Assembly: GCF_040100845.1 (NCBI RefSeq)
Contig: NZ_JAZHSH010000001.1
Location: forward strand, 2,278,501 to 2,342,500
Source of the DNA: Chengkuizengella sp. SCS-71B
Lineage (GTDB): Bacteria > Bacillota > Bacilli > Paenibacillales > KCTC-33759
DNA: 64,000 nucleotides
Direction of reading: 5' to 3'
Translations under genes and position numbers: made by a program
In this document: one piece after another, positions 44,948 through 53,713 of the stretch
Position numbering within the stretch: position 1 is the first letter of the stretch
How the letters are laid out: each line of letters begins with the position of its first letter
The notes under the pieces: generated by a model
Database searches by the model: none
Seen by the model: the letters and a program-made list of their open reading frames with translations, nothing else
What the model was told of the DNA's origin: nothing

Positions 44948-46595
44948 ATGGTGAAAATGACACCGGATGAGTTAAGAAAATCATATATTGATTTTATGAA
45001 AGGAATAGGGGCTAGCCAAGTGCCCTCTTCTAGCTTGTTACCAGAAAATGATCCCTCAACGTTGTTTACAGGAAGTGGAATGCAACCTATGGTTCCATAT
45101 TTATTGGGGGAAAAGCATCCGATAGGTAATGAGATTGCTAATATTCAGAAGTGTTTAAGGACAGTGGATATTGATGAAGTAGGAGATACGTCGCATCTGA
45201 CATTTTTTGAAATGATAGGTCGATGGGAGTTTAAAGCAAATGAAAATAACTATAAGAAAAAGCAAATCGATGCCATTTGGAATTGGCATATTATAGAATT
45301 AGGAATTGATCCTGGCAGGCTGTATATCAGTGCTTTTATAGGAAGTGATGATTTGAATATACAGAAAGATACGGAAGCCATTCAAATCTGGTCAGAAAAA
45401 TTTAAATCAGTTGGTATTGAACCTATTATTGAAGATGATCCCTATCAATATGGGGCATCTAGAGGTGGAAAAATATTCTTATACGATGAAAATGAAAATT
45501 GGTGGTGTCGAGCTGGAAGTCCATTGGATATGCCTGTTGGAGAACCGGGTGGAACTGATAGTGAAATGTTCTATGATCTTGAACCAGGCGGTGATTCACT
45601 GGATCATCCTGCTTCTGATAGCGAGAGATTTTTAGAAATTGGGAACAACGTATTTATGTGTTACAAAAAAGAAGACACAGGATTTGTAAAAATGCAAAAT
45701 CCCAATATTGATTATGGAGGCGGATTAGAAAGGGTTGCAACAGCCCTTAATGATAGGTATACAAGGAAGTTTTGTGGGTGAGTTGTCTGAAGTTTATATA
45801 GATGAAGCAACAGCTTATGAAGATTTGATAGGTAATAAAAAGAAAGTTATCGAAATAGTAAATAAGGAAGAAAATCTTTTCTATAGAACTTTACAGCAAG
45901 GAGAATTTGAAATACAAAAACATAAGGGTAAAGTTACAGGTGCAGATGCCTTTTATTTTTACGAAACATTTGGGTTTCCCTTGGAGTTGACGGAAGAATT
46001 TCTAACTGAAAGTGGATATAGCATGGAGGACAAGGCGTCTTATATAGAAGCGGCAAAGAAACATGCTGAAAAGAGCAGAACTGCTTCTGTGGGTAAATTT
46101 AAAGGTGGATTAGCTGAACATTCAACAGAAACAACAGCGCTGCACACGGCATCTCATTTATTACTTGCTGGTTTAAGGGAAGTTTTAGGTGATCATGTTC
46201 ATCAACAAGGAAGTAATATTACTTCAGAACGATTACGGTTTGACTTCAACCATGATGAAAAACTTACGCCAGAGCAAATAGCTGAGGTGGAAAAGTATGT
46301 GAATGATGCGATTTCATCAAAAGCAGTTACCTATATTTCAGAGCTGCCTAAAATTGAAGCGAAAGAAAGTAATGTTGAAGGGAATTTTTGGGATAAATAT
46401 CCGGATATCGTTAAGGTGTATACAATCAAAGATAACGAAGGGAAAGTTTGGAGTCGAGAAGTATGTGGAGGACCTCATGTAAAAGATACAACAAACTTAG
46501 GAAAGTTCAGTATTAAAAAAGAACAATCTTCTGCTGCTGGAGTTAGAAGGATTAAAGGAGTAATTAATAAATATTTCCAGAACGCGGAACAATAG
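44948..46595 (+). pseudogene. Short-form alanyl-tRNA synthetase, internally deleted and frameshifted
   Basis: The N-terminal part (to 45781) carries the class II core of AlaRS: SGMQPMVPYLLGEKHP, GRWEFKANENNYKK and YGGGLERVATALN. The second part (from about 45770, in another frame) carries the editing domain with the zinc motifs HTASHLLLAGL and CGGPHV, and ends without the usual C-terminal domain, as in archaeal-like short AlaRS. Between them the tRNA-recognition segment of roughly 120-130 residues that normally follows GGGLER is missing and the frame changes near ATACAAGGAAG. It cannot make a working synthetase, though editing-domain translation from an internal start is conceivable. ATG 44948 follows GGAGG. 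Confidence 0.85.
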
Positions 46596-46628
46596 CTAAT
46601 GTTTTAGGATTGCCATTTGTAACAACGT

Positions 46629-46715
46629 ACTAAAATTTAAAAAAGTGAGGAAACATGCATAGAAACACATATTAGACATGACTAATATGTATTTCTATTT
46701 TTTATGTCATAAAAT
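46629..46715 (+). repeat. 87-bp direct repeat, copy 1 (pair with 48305-48391)
   Basis: Starts ACTAAAATTTAAAAAAGTGA and contains a long hairpin (ATAGAAACACATATTAG with CTAATATGTATTTCTAT, loop ACATGA) followed by Ts, so it also works as a terminator. Differs from copy 2 at only a few positions. Confidence 0.85.
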
Positions 46716-46913
46716 AAAAAAGTTTCATATTGCAGTTGGGTTTGCTAATTAAGTACAATATTTACCAAGGAAACTTTACAAAAGAAACTTCAAAAGTATA
46801 CATTTTTTGATCCAAGTTGGTCCAAAGTTGAGATTACCAAATGACTTTGAAAGATAGGAAAAACTGAATGTTTAGAATTAATTTTAGAATAATCAACTTG
46901 GTTTGAATTAAAG

Positions 46914-47177
46914 TTGGTTGATGATGAATTAATTGCTGGAGTCATAGAAGCTCAGAAAGAAATAGGTTCAGGTTATATCGTTTCAGAACCTTTTGAAAGA
47001 TATAAATATTCAGATTGGAAAAACGTACGAATTACTTTTGAAGAGTTTAAGAATGAAGTATTAATGAAGTCTGCTAAATATATTGAGAATGTATTAGAGA
47101 TAAATTCAAGATTCAAAAAAAGTAAACGATATTTATATCTAATAAACTTGATTGATACAGTTAAAAATATTAATTGA
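46914..47177 (+). CDS. Small hypothetical protein, probably a fragment
   Basis: 87 codons from TTG without a ribosome binding site. The composition is protein-like (YIVSEPFERYKYSDWKNVRI). The frame seems to continue upstream through a stop, so the 5' end is probably lost. Family not recognised. It lies in the region of toxin/immunity remnants. Confidence 0.35.
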   Translation: MVDDELIAGVIEAQKEIGSGYIVSEPFERYKYSDWKNVRITFEEFKNEVLMKSAKYIENVLEINSRFKKSKRYLYLINLIDTVKNIN

Positions 47178-47398
47178 TATTTTTCATTTTCACATACAGA
47201 CGATTTAACAGATTGTCCAAAGGGTTTTGGCAAGAACTATTGATAAAGCCATTTATTATTGGATAAATTTCTGCAATTAATAAATGTGTTGGAGGAACTT
47301 GCTGATTTAACATTTCTAAAAATGGAACAATTACTATAGATGTTGAGAGTTTAGATGAGTTTAATAAATTTATTTAAGATATAATAAGGAGAAGTAAA

Positions 47399-47728
47399 AT
47401 GTTAATTTTAGAGGCTGAAATTTACTTTGATAAGCCGAATGAGAATCCAAAAGCATTACCAAATGATTTAAGTACAAAAATTCTCATAAGACCTGCTATT
47501 AATTTTGGTAATGATCTTCTTTTTTCAGGACAAATTGAAACTGATAAGAACATTGAAGTAATAAAAAGAGGTAAGCTTTATAAAGTTACAATTGACATGT
47601 TTACCGTAGAAGATGAAGCATATGATGCAATAAACCATTTAGTTTATAAAGGAAGTAGATTTAAGCTTCAATCAGCAAGTAGAGTAACTGGTAAAGGAAA
47701 GATATTAGATTTTATTTATTGTGGTTAG
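47399..47728 (+). CDS. Small EF-Tu-domain-II-like protein
   Basis: 109 residues with a beta-barrel-like pattern: LEAEIYFDKPNENPKALPND, TKILIRPAINFG and KLYKVTIDMFTVEDEAY. It resembles stand-alone small proteins related to the elongation-factor-Tu barrel that occur in immunity-gene clusters. AAGGAGAAG precedes the ATG. Likely intact. Its role is unknown. Confidence 0.6.
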   Translation: MLILEAEIYFDKPNENPKALPNDLSTKILIRPAINFGNDLLFSGQIETDKNIEVIKRGKLYKVTIDMFTVEDEAYDAINHLVYKGSRFKLQSASRVTGKGKILDFIYCG

Positions 47729-47991
47729 TAAGTTACAAATTGGGGGAGTCTAAATTCTCTATGATCAAATATAGAACCAATAATAGAATCTATATCAATT
47801 AATCAATATAAACATGGATTAAGTAAAATAAATCAGGTTAAATTAGCGGTAGCACTTGATTTGACACATTGATATAAGGAGAAAACAATAGAATTGTTTT
47901 TTTAAACACAACAAAACAATTGATTTTATCTTGAGAGGGGATACTAAATTGCAACTTAATGCAGATAATGTGATGACAAAAGAAAGACTTT

Positions 47992-48150
47992 TTAGAAAAT
48001 GAAGTTAAATGGGAAAACATAACTATTGACTCATATCTAGAAGCTATGGAAGCTTGGATTATTGACACAGAACATACAGATTTTATTTCAGAAAAACCAA
48101 TGTGGAGTGATTTTGCTAAGATATTACACGCAAGTAGTATGTATGAATGA
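47992..48150 (+). pseudogene. DUF7660-like fragment
   Basis: 53 codons without start, reading LENEVKWENITIDSYLEAME, then WSDFAKILHASSMYE and stop. The W-x-x-x-x-x-x-x-YLEAMEAW and W..FA..L.A...YE pattern is that of DUF7660, found near polymorphic-toxin systems. The upstream portion appears in another frame. Confidence 0.55.
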
Positions 48151-48304
48151 AGTTTGGATTTCTAAAAGAGAGTCTGTTCATTTGTTACCTGATATATGAA
48201 TCAACCAAATATTTATTAGTCTGAAATAAAAACTCCTGTTCTAATATATTGTTATCGTCATCAGAATCAAACAATGACTTATGTACAAAATACATATTAT
48301 CAAG

Positions 48305-48391
48305 ACTAAAATTTAAAAAAGTGAGGAAACATGCATAGAGATACATATTAGACATGACTAATATGTGTTTCTGTTGTTATGTCACAAAATA
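48305..48391 (+). repeat. 87-bp direct repeat, copy 2
   Basis: Second copy of the hairpin-containing repeat at 46629-46715. The two copies bracket the 1.6 kb of small immunity-like genes and fragments. Confidence 0.85.
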
Positions 48392-48626
48392 TCTATTTTA
48401 TAGACAACTGTATGGGCAGATTGTTTTTTGTAGTTACTTAAGATCGAGATGTTAGAGAATCAATATCCTCATTTTTCTTATCCCAATGGATCCAACAGCA
48501 AGTCTCACTTTTGAAAATATGGGTTAGTATTGAAGAAGATGAGATCATCGAGTTTATGTATGAAGGAATATAGATAAACTTATAGGTTATTTGTCAGTTA
48601 CCTTCGCAAAGAATGCTGCCGCCTTT
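48392..48626. other. Intergenic, unassigned fragments
   Basis: No gene can be supported. A short stretch IEMLENQYPHFSYPNGSN near 48450 looks coding-like but is broken. Confidence 0.35.
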
Positions 48627-49568
48627 CTAAGTATTCACATCATTATATTTGCCTAAAATATTTTGTATATATTTTTTGAAATTTTCTCTGACACTTAGAG
48701 GTTCAATTATTTCACACTTCATTCCAAACAAAAGAAGTAGATTATATCCATGTTCATTATCTGCAATTGGATATTTTGCTAAATAATCATCCCCGTTGTT
48801 GGCAATAATATATTCTTCTCCGAATCGTTCAATAACTCTATCTTTTATGGATTTATCTATTTTAATCGTAACTGGTACTTTATCTTCAGTCATCCAATCC
48901 GTACTATTCATGGGTATTGGTGTAAAATTCTGTGGAGTAAATAATTCTTCTGAAATCCGTAACTTATTCATTCTGGCAAGCTTGAATACTCTATAGTCGT
49001 TTTTTTCTAAACTAAAAGCTTGCAAGTACCAGCTCCTTTCTTTAAAGATAACTTTGTAAGGTTCAACCTTGCGAACGCTAACTTCACCGTTTTTGTCTAT
49101 GTATTTGAACAACAAATAGTGTTTATCCTTCATCGCTTTTTCAATTACTTTAATCAGATTTTTCAATGAGCGGTTTCCTTGATTAGGTTCTAGATCGATA
49201 GAAAAATATTCTTCATCAAATCTGTGTTTTAATGATTCATTTCCTTCTGTAAGGCTCTCCAATTTTATCAACGTATTTGCAATTTCTTTGTTTTCTAGCA
49301 ATTGATAATAGCTTTTTAAGCTGGTTATTAAACTGTTTACATCTTTTGGAGTAAATAATTTATTATCAACTTTGTAGGTCTTCATCAAACTCACGCCACC
49401 TTTAAAACCTCTTGTTGTCATAATAGGGAGTCCTGCCATATTTAACGTGTCAATATCTCTAAATATGGTTCTTCTACTTACTTCCAGCTTTTCAGTAAGT
49501 TCGCTTGTGGGTACTACTTCTCTCTCTAAAAGAAGCATGATAATAGCAATTAGACGTTCAATTTTCAT
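48627..49568 (-). CDS. WYL-domain transcriptional regulator (YafY family)
   Basis: N-terminal HTH_11 (KIERLIAIIMLLLEREVVPT, then ELTEKLEVSRRTIFRDIDTL) and a WYL domain in the middle (YLLFKYIDKNGEVSVRKVEP...WYLQAFSLEKNDYRVFKLARM), with a C-terminal WCX extension. 313 residues from ATG 49568, preceded by GAGGTGGAG. WYL domains sense small ligands or nucleic acid. It is divergent from an azoreductase gene, with an operator-like dyad between, so it probably controls that gene and itself. Confidence 0.92.
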   Translation of the reverse strand: MKIERLIAIIMLLLEREVVPTSELTEKLEVSRRTIFRDIDTLNMAGLPIMTTRGFKGGVSLMKTYKVDNKLFTPKDVNSLITSLKSYYQLLENKEIANTLIKLESLTEGNESLKHRFDEEYFSIDLEPNQGNRSLKNLIKVIEKAMKDKHYLLFKYIDKNGEVSVRKVEPYKVIFKERSWYLQAFSLEKNDYRVFKLARMNKLRISEELFTPQNFTPIPMNSTDWMTEDKVPVTIKIDKSIKDRVIERFGEEYIIANNGDDYLAKYPIADNEHGYNLLLLFGMKCEIIEPLSVRENFKKYIQNILGKYNDVNT

Positions 49569-49593
49569 AAAACTCCACCTCTTATTTATCAAT

Positions 49594-49613
49594 TATGCCA
49601 TATAGGTGTCATA
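49594..49613. promoter_or_regulatory. Dyad in the WYL-regulator/azoreductase intergenic region
   Basis: TATGCCATATAGGTGTCATA, an imperfect palindrome, lies between the divergent genes; a -10-like TATGAT (49619-49624) follows for the azoreductase side. No good -35 is seen, so activation is possible. Confidence 0.55.
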
Positions 49614-49679
49614 TTAGGTATGATAAATTTATTTTGAGTTGTTTATTCAAAAATTTAAAAATTGAGAGGGAGAAATGAA

Positions 49680-50333
49680 ATGAAAAAATTATTGTATATT
49701 ACAGCACATCCTTTAACTGGCGAAAACTCTGTGAGTCTCCAAGTAGGTAATGAGTTTTTAGAAATCTATGAGAAGAAAAATCCAGATGTAGAGATAGTTA
49801 AACTAGATTTATATAAAGAAAATATACCTTTACTTGATGCGGATATATTAAGTGCATGGTTTAAGTTAGGTGCTGGAGGAAGTTTTGAATCATTAACTAA
49901 TGAACAGCAAGTTAAAGTAGGTCGTATCAGTCAATTAGCAACACAATTTGCTGAAGCAGATCGTTATGTATTTGTAAACCCAATGTGGAATTTTAGCTTT
50001 CCAGCAGTGTTAAAGGCATACATTGATACAATTGTAGTGAAAGGAATAACGTTTGAAGCTAATGAAACTGGAACATTTGGTATATTAAAAGGGAAAAAAG
50101 CTGTTCATATTATGGCTTCAGGTAAAATATATTCTGATAGTTTAAATACTGAATCAGAGCATGCTAACAGTTTATTAAAAACAACTTTAGTATACTTAGG
50201 TGTAACTGAAATAGAAAGTATCTTTGCAGAAGGTATGGCTATACCTGATTTAGCAGAAGGAAATAAGCAAGCAGCTATTAAAAAAGTACATGAAGTAGCA
50301 GCGAATTTAGAAATAAAAAAAGTCTTTCAGTAA
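49680..50333 (+). CDS. FMN-dependent NADH azoreductase, second copy
   Basis: Paralogue of the gene at 29486-30127 with about 70-75% similar residues by eye: TAHPLTGENSVSLQV, NPMWNFSFPAVLKAYIDTIV and AVHIMASGKIYS. 217 residues from ATG 49680, which follows GAGAGGGAG; a longer frame from 49662 includes the site. It reduces quinones or azo compounds. Divergent from the WYL regulator. A terminator at 50379-50418 follows. Confidence 0.92.
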   Translation: MKKLLYITAHPLTGENSVSLQVGNEFLEIYEKKNPDVEIVKLDLYKENIPLLDADILSAWFKLGAGGSFESLTNEQQVKVGRISQLATQFAEADRYVFVNPMWNFSFPAVLKAYIDTIVVKGITFEANETGTFGILKGKKAVHIMASGKIYSDSLNTESEHANSLLKTTLVYLGVTEIESIFAEGMAIPDLAEGNKQAAIKKVHEVAANLEIKKVFQ

Positions 50334-50378
50334 ATAGATGTTTTACTCATTCAATCAATCTTTATGATAAAATTAGAA

Positions 50379-50418
50379 TCCATTTGATCAAATTTATAAT
50401 TCAAATCGGATTCTTTTT
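50379..50418 (+). terminator. Terminator after the second azoreductase
   Basis: AGAATCCATTTGA pairs with TTCAAATCGGATTCT (one mismatch), followed by TTTTG. Confidence 0.75.
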
Positions 50419-50603
50419 GTTTACTTTTCATTTTCATTTTAAATCAAACACATAATTGAAATGGGGACTATGATTTTGAGATAAAATTGATTATTTATTT
50501 ATAAGTTTACTTTTACAAATTCATTGAAATCCCATGATATATAAAGGATTTCATCGATCAATTTACTTATGTACAAAATACGGATTTTGTGCAAAAGTAC
50601 TGA

Positions 50604-50668
50604 TAAGATAAAAAAGTAATGCTAGCATTTGCTTCATTTTTGCATATTGCGTTACTTTTTTATCTTTT
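50604..50668 (-). terminator. Terminator of the phage-like lysis operon
   Basis: AGATAAAAAAGTAA pairs with TTACTTTTTTATCT over a long loop that includes GCATTTGC/GCATATTGC. It is nearly symmetric, so it can act in both directions. The gap 50419-50603 has no gene. Confidence 0.7.
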
Positions 50669-50672
50669 AGAT

Positions 50673-51053
50673 TTATTTAGTATAATTTAATGTATTATCT
50701 ACTATCATTTCAATTAGTAATTCATTTTCATAATCAATTTCAACATCTAGAGAATTTAAGTTTGCTATAATTGTTGAAATCGTTAGTTGTTTTTTTTCGT
50801 TTAAACTTTTTGTATCAGAAATATGATTCAGATCATATAAATCCTTACGAATCACATCAAATATGTTCTCGAGTTTATGTTTATCATTTTCATTGATATT
50901 TTTACTAATAATAATTTTAGAAAATAATAATAATTGATCTGTCATATTCATTGTTTCTTCTGTTATATAACCTTTTTGTTTTAAATAAGGAAATAAATAC
51001 ACACCTAAACCTATAATTGCTGCACTAATCATTATGATCCAAGTAGTTTCCAT
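50673..51053 (-). CDS. Small membrane-anchored protein at the end of the lysis cassette
   Basis: 126 residues. An N-terminal transmembrane segment (IIMISAAIIGLGVYLFPYL) follows METTW, and the rest is a helical, acidic cytoplasmic or external part of unknown family. The ATG at 51053 is one base after the amidase stop and uses GAGGTG inside the amidase gene. An upstream start would overlap the amidase. Possibly an accessory lysis or regulatory component. Confidence 0.6.
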   Translation of the reverse strand: METTWIIMISAAIIGLGVYLFPYLKQKGYITEETMNMTDQLLLFSKIIISKNINENDKHKLENIFDVIRKDLYDLNHISDTKSLNEKKQLTISTIIANLNSLDVEIDYENELLIEMIVDNTLNYTK

Positions 51054-51054
51054 T

Positions 51055-51843
51055 TTATTTAACACCTCTATCATTATTTTCACTTAATCTATCTAACATC
51101 ACAAAAAATAACCATGGCATATCTTGAAGTATATCTTGAGGATTTTCAATCAGTTTCTTTTTCCAATCTTCTGCATTCACTATTAATTTTTTTTTATACA
51201 ATCTATCAATAGCATCATTAGCCAGTTCAATTTGCCATTCTTTTAACTGCATTAATACGTCCTCCTTAGATAAACAATCATAGTATTCCGTTACTATATC
51301 TTGTAATAGTTGGTCATAGGATCTTCCCATTTTTGAAAGAGCGTTTTGTGGATCTGTTTTTCGCTGTGGATCTAAGACATGATGACCCACAACAGTTTTA
51401 GCAGGGTTCAATCCAAACTTGTAACAAATATAAGCTAAAACCCAAACGTATCTTTTATAAGATTCTTCATTGTTGATTCTTCCTCTTTTGTAGGAATAAC
51501 AAAGCTCAACGCCACCAGCGATATCATTTGCATCATCCCCAAACAAATGATTATCCATCGTTTTTTGGTATTGAACATGCCATGCTTTTTCTGGAGTATC
51601 TGTTAGGAATGGAATGCATTCATATATCCCCGTGTCATCTACAAAAATATGTGCTGATGCACTCATGTCATTTTTTGAATTCTCGTAATAAGTAATATTT
51701 TGCAATGCTGTGGAACCATCATTTCCAGTATCATGAGCAACAATAAATCCTACTTTTGACATTTTAATTCCAGATCGTCTTTTGGTCCCTGATGTGAGGA
51801 ATTCTTTTGTGATGGGATATTTAATTTCAAAGCTCAATTTCAT
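51055..51843 (-). CDS. N-acetylmuramoyl-L-alanine amidase (Amidase_2 type endolysin)
   Basis: Cleaves the bond between MurNAc and L-Ala of peptidoglycan. Amidase_2/PGRP fold at residues about 25-170: the zinc-ligand His37 lies in IVAHDTG, His154/155 in VVGHHVLDP and Asp164 in KTDP. The C-terminal 90 residues, rich in short helices (QLKEWQIELANDAIDRLYKK), form a separate, probably wall- or tail-linked part. No signal peptide, so export depends on the holin. It is preceded by the holin and XhlA genes and followed by the small anchored protein. Confidence 0.92.
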   Translation of the reverse strand: MKLSFEIKYPITKEFLTSGTKRRSGIKMSKVGFIVAHDTGNDGSTALQNITYYENSKNDMSASAHIFVDDTGIYECIPFLTDTPEKAWHVQYQKTMDNHLFGDDANDIAGGVELCYSYKRGRINNEESYKRYVWVLAYICYKFGLNPAKTVVGHHVLDPQRKTDPQNALSKMGRSYDQLLQDIVTEYYDCLSKEDVLMQLKEWQIELANDAIDRLYKKKLIVNAEDWKKKLIENPQDILQDMPWLFFVMLDRLSENNDRGVK

Positions 51844-51854
51844 TCTCTCCCCTC

Positions 51855-52109
51855 TTAGATCGGACTATCAACATTTTCTTCTTTTTTGGAATTTTTAAAA
51901 TCATGTATTGCTTCTTTCGTAATGTTAAAAGCATTTATACCTGTGATTGCATATATCAAAGTACTTAGTAGTGAAAGCAGATTATCTGAAATATCTCCCT
52001 CTATTACGTACATGACTAATCCAAAAGTAGATGATAGTGTTAATACAATTACTAACGCACTTATTTTTATCTCATCAACAGAAAATACTTTGTCAAATAG
52101 ATTATTCAT
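51855..52109 (-). CDS. Phage-type holin
   Basis: 84 residues with two transmembrane segments (about 16-36 and 46-62) and a charged C-terminal tail (KEAIHDFKNSKKEEN). Such small proteins between XhlA and amidase form the holes that release the endolysin. GAGGAGG precedes the ATG. Confidence 0.8.
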   Translation of the reverse strand: MNNLFDKVFSVDEIKISALVIVLTLSSTFGLVMYVIEGDISDNLLSLLSTLIYAITGINAFNITKEAIHDFKNSKKEENVDSPI

Positions 52110-52124
52110 GTCACTTCCTCCTCA

Positions 52125-52448
52125 TTAACCTACTGAATCTTTTACAAGGATCATAAATATAGAACCAATAAGTCCGATCAAGAACCATACTGCTTTGGAC
52201 CACAAATGCTCCCATTTTGTAGTTGAATCCTGATAATTATTTGCAATATCTTTCCTCATTTTATCAATGTCTTGGGTTAACTCATTAATTTCTTTATCAC
52301 GACTTCTAAACATTTCATTAATTTCATTTCTTGGGACAAATGTTTTATTCCAAATATCTAATTTGCTGTCCATATTCATAATGAGATCGCGCATGGCTTT
52401 AATTTCAGTCTCTAGTTTTGCAAGTCTTTCAATGTCTTGTTTTTCCAT
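52125..52448 (-). CDS. xhlA: XhlA-family (haemolysin-like) membrane protein
   Basis: 107 residues from ATG 52448: a long N-terminal coiled coil (DIERLAKLETEIKAMRDLIM, then further heptads) and one C-terminal transmembrane helix (SKAVWFLIGLIGSIFMILV). This is the XhlA layout of the PBSX lysis cassette. The extended frame from 52481 is not preceded by a ribosome binding site. Confidence 0.85.
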   Translation of the reverse strand: MEKQDIERLAKLETEIKAMRDLIMNMDSKLDIWNKTFVPRNEINEMFRSRDKEINELTQDIDKMRKDIANNYQDSTTKWEHLWSKAVWFLIGLIGSIFMILVKDSVG

Positions 52449-52639
52449 GTTAAACCCATTCCTCCAAAGTAGTATAATCATTTGTAAATGAAAAAGAGAG
52501 CAGCGTGATTAAACTACTCTTCAGTGTATAAGCTTCTTGTTTTCTTTTGTAAAATGCTATATTAATTAAAATTAATTTTTTAAAAATAGAAATTAAGACT
52601 GTTAAAAAGGAATTCTATCAGATTAATCAAAGCATTTAA

Positions 52640-52774
52640 TTATGCTGCAAATTCCTGTTCTGTGATCTCTAAAAACTCTGCTTCAGTAATCTTTCCACGT
52701 TCAACAAACACTTTCACTTGATCAATAGTGTAATATTTCGGATAATAACGCTTTACAATCTTTTTCCAATTCAT
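52640..52774 (-). CDS. XkdX-family small phage protein (first copy)
   Basis: 44 residues: MNWKKIVKRYYPKYYTIDQV, then KVFVERGKITEAEFLEIT. XkdX proteins of PBSX-like phages have this size and YYPKYYT motif. Too short for the usual ORF cut-offs. Its ATG overlaps the stop of the coiled-coil gene upstream (TGATG), so translation is coupled. Function not established. Confidence 0.85.
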   Translation of the reverse strand: MNWKKIVKRYYPKYYTIDQVKVFVERGKITEAEFLEITEQEFAA

Positions 52775-53712
52775 CAAATGACACCCCCTTCAACTAATGA
52801 TAAGGTTAGTCCAGCTAACTCGCTTTCTAGTTCTTCAATCTGATTTTCCTTTTTAAGCGAATCAAGAAACTGTGTAGCATTCTCACTTTCTAACTCTTCA
52901 ATTTGGCCTTCCTTTTGCAGAGAATCTAAAATGAGATTTGCATTTTCTTCTTTTAGTAATTCAAGTTCATCTTCTATAGTGAGGGGTACAGGTTTAGATT
53001 TAATTTCCATGATGTCATCATAAGTAAATTCAGTCATATGCGTTTTGAAACTTACTGTCTCAGGTATTTCAACATTTTCAAAAGCTAGTTCTAGTTCTTC
53101 CGACCATTCTACATGTTGATCCGTAATTTCCGCTGGTTTCTGATCTTCATATGTTGTTAAGGTTTCCTCTATATCTTTGTAATAAAGTAAGTTACCTTCA
53201 TCATCCATTTGGTGGGCTTCTACTTGACCGATAGTAAAGAGTGGAATCATTTGACCTGTAGGAACTTGCCCCCAATAGAGTAAGTTACCTTCTTCGTCTG
53301 CTTTTTGAACATTTTCGTTTTCCTCAGTCTCTTCATTCCAAACTTGCTCAATGACTGGTTCGTTGGTGACTTCGGTTGTTTCACCTCTGACTGTTTTTTG
53401 GTATGCCTTCTGATTACCTTGGTCATCTAGCACAGGAATTTGAATTGTCTCTATATTCGCCACTGGATCACTCGTTGTTTCAGTTGTTTCAACTGTCTTA
53501 GTGATTATTTCATTTACTTCTAGTTGTGGTTGAGGTAGGAGATATAAAGCATTACCTTCTTCATCAAACTTTTGTTTCTGTTCGATGTTGTAGATAGTTT
53601 TTTCTGCACCTTCTAAATACACATTTTCGATTGCAAATTCAAAAGGCTGCGGTTCTCGATTGAGTCCCACAACCTTGTTTGTCGATCTGTTTATGATTAC
53701 TGTATCTGTCAT
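52774..53712 (-). CDS. Tail-fibre-associated coiled-coil protein (first copy)
   Basis: 312 residues, very acidic, of unknown family. It begins with a small strand-rich part (VIINRSTNKVVGLNREPQPFEF) and has repeated DEEGN-LLYWG/LLYYK segments. It ends in a coiled coil with two Asn/Asp-Ser-Leu repeats (ANLILDSLQKEGQIEELESE and ATQFLDSLKKENQIEELESE). A paralogue of 307 residues lies at 59811-60734. Each precedes an XkdX gene and follows a giant tail protein. AAGGAGGTG precedes the ATG. Confidence 0.75.
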   Translation of the reverse strand: MTDTVIINRSTNKVVGLNREPQPFEFAIENVYLEGAEKTIYNIEQKQKFDEEGNALYLLPQPQLEVNEIITKTVETTETTSDPVANIETIQIPVLDDQGNQKAYQKTVRGETTEVTNEPVIEQVWNEETEENENVQKADEEGNLLYWGQVPTGQMIPLFTIGQVEAHQMDDEGNLLYYKDIEETLTTYEDQKPAEITDQHVEWSEELELAFENVEIPETVSFKTHMTEFTYDDIMEIKSKPVPLTIEDELELLKEENANLILDSLQKEGQIEELESENATQFLDSLKKENQIEELESELAGLTLSLVEGGVI

Positions 53713-53713
53713 G

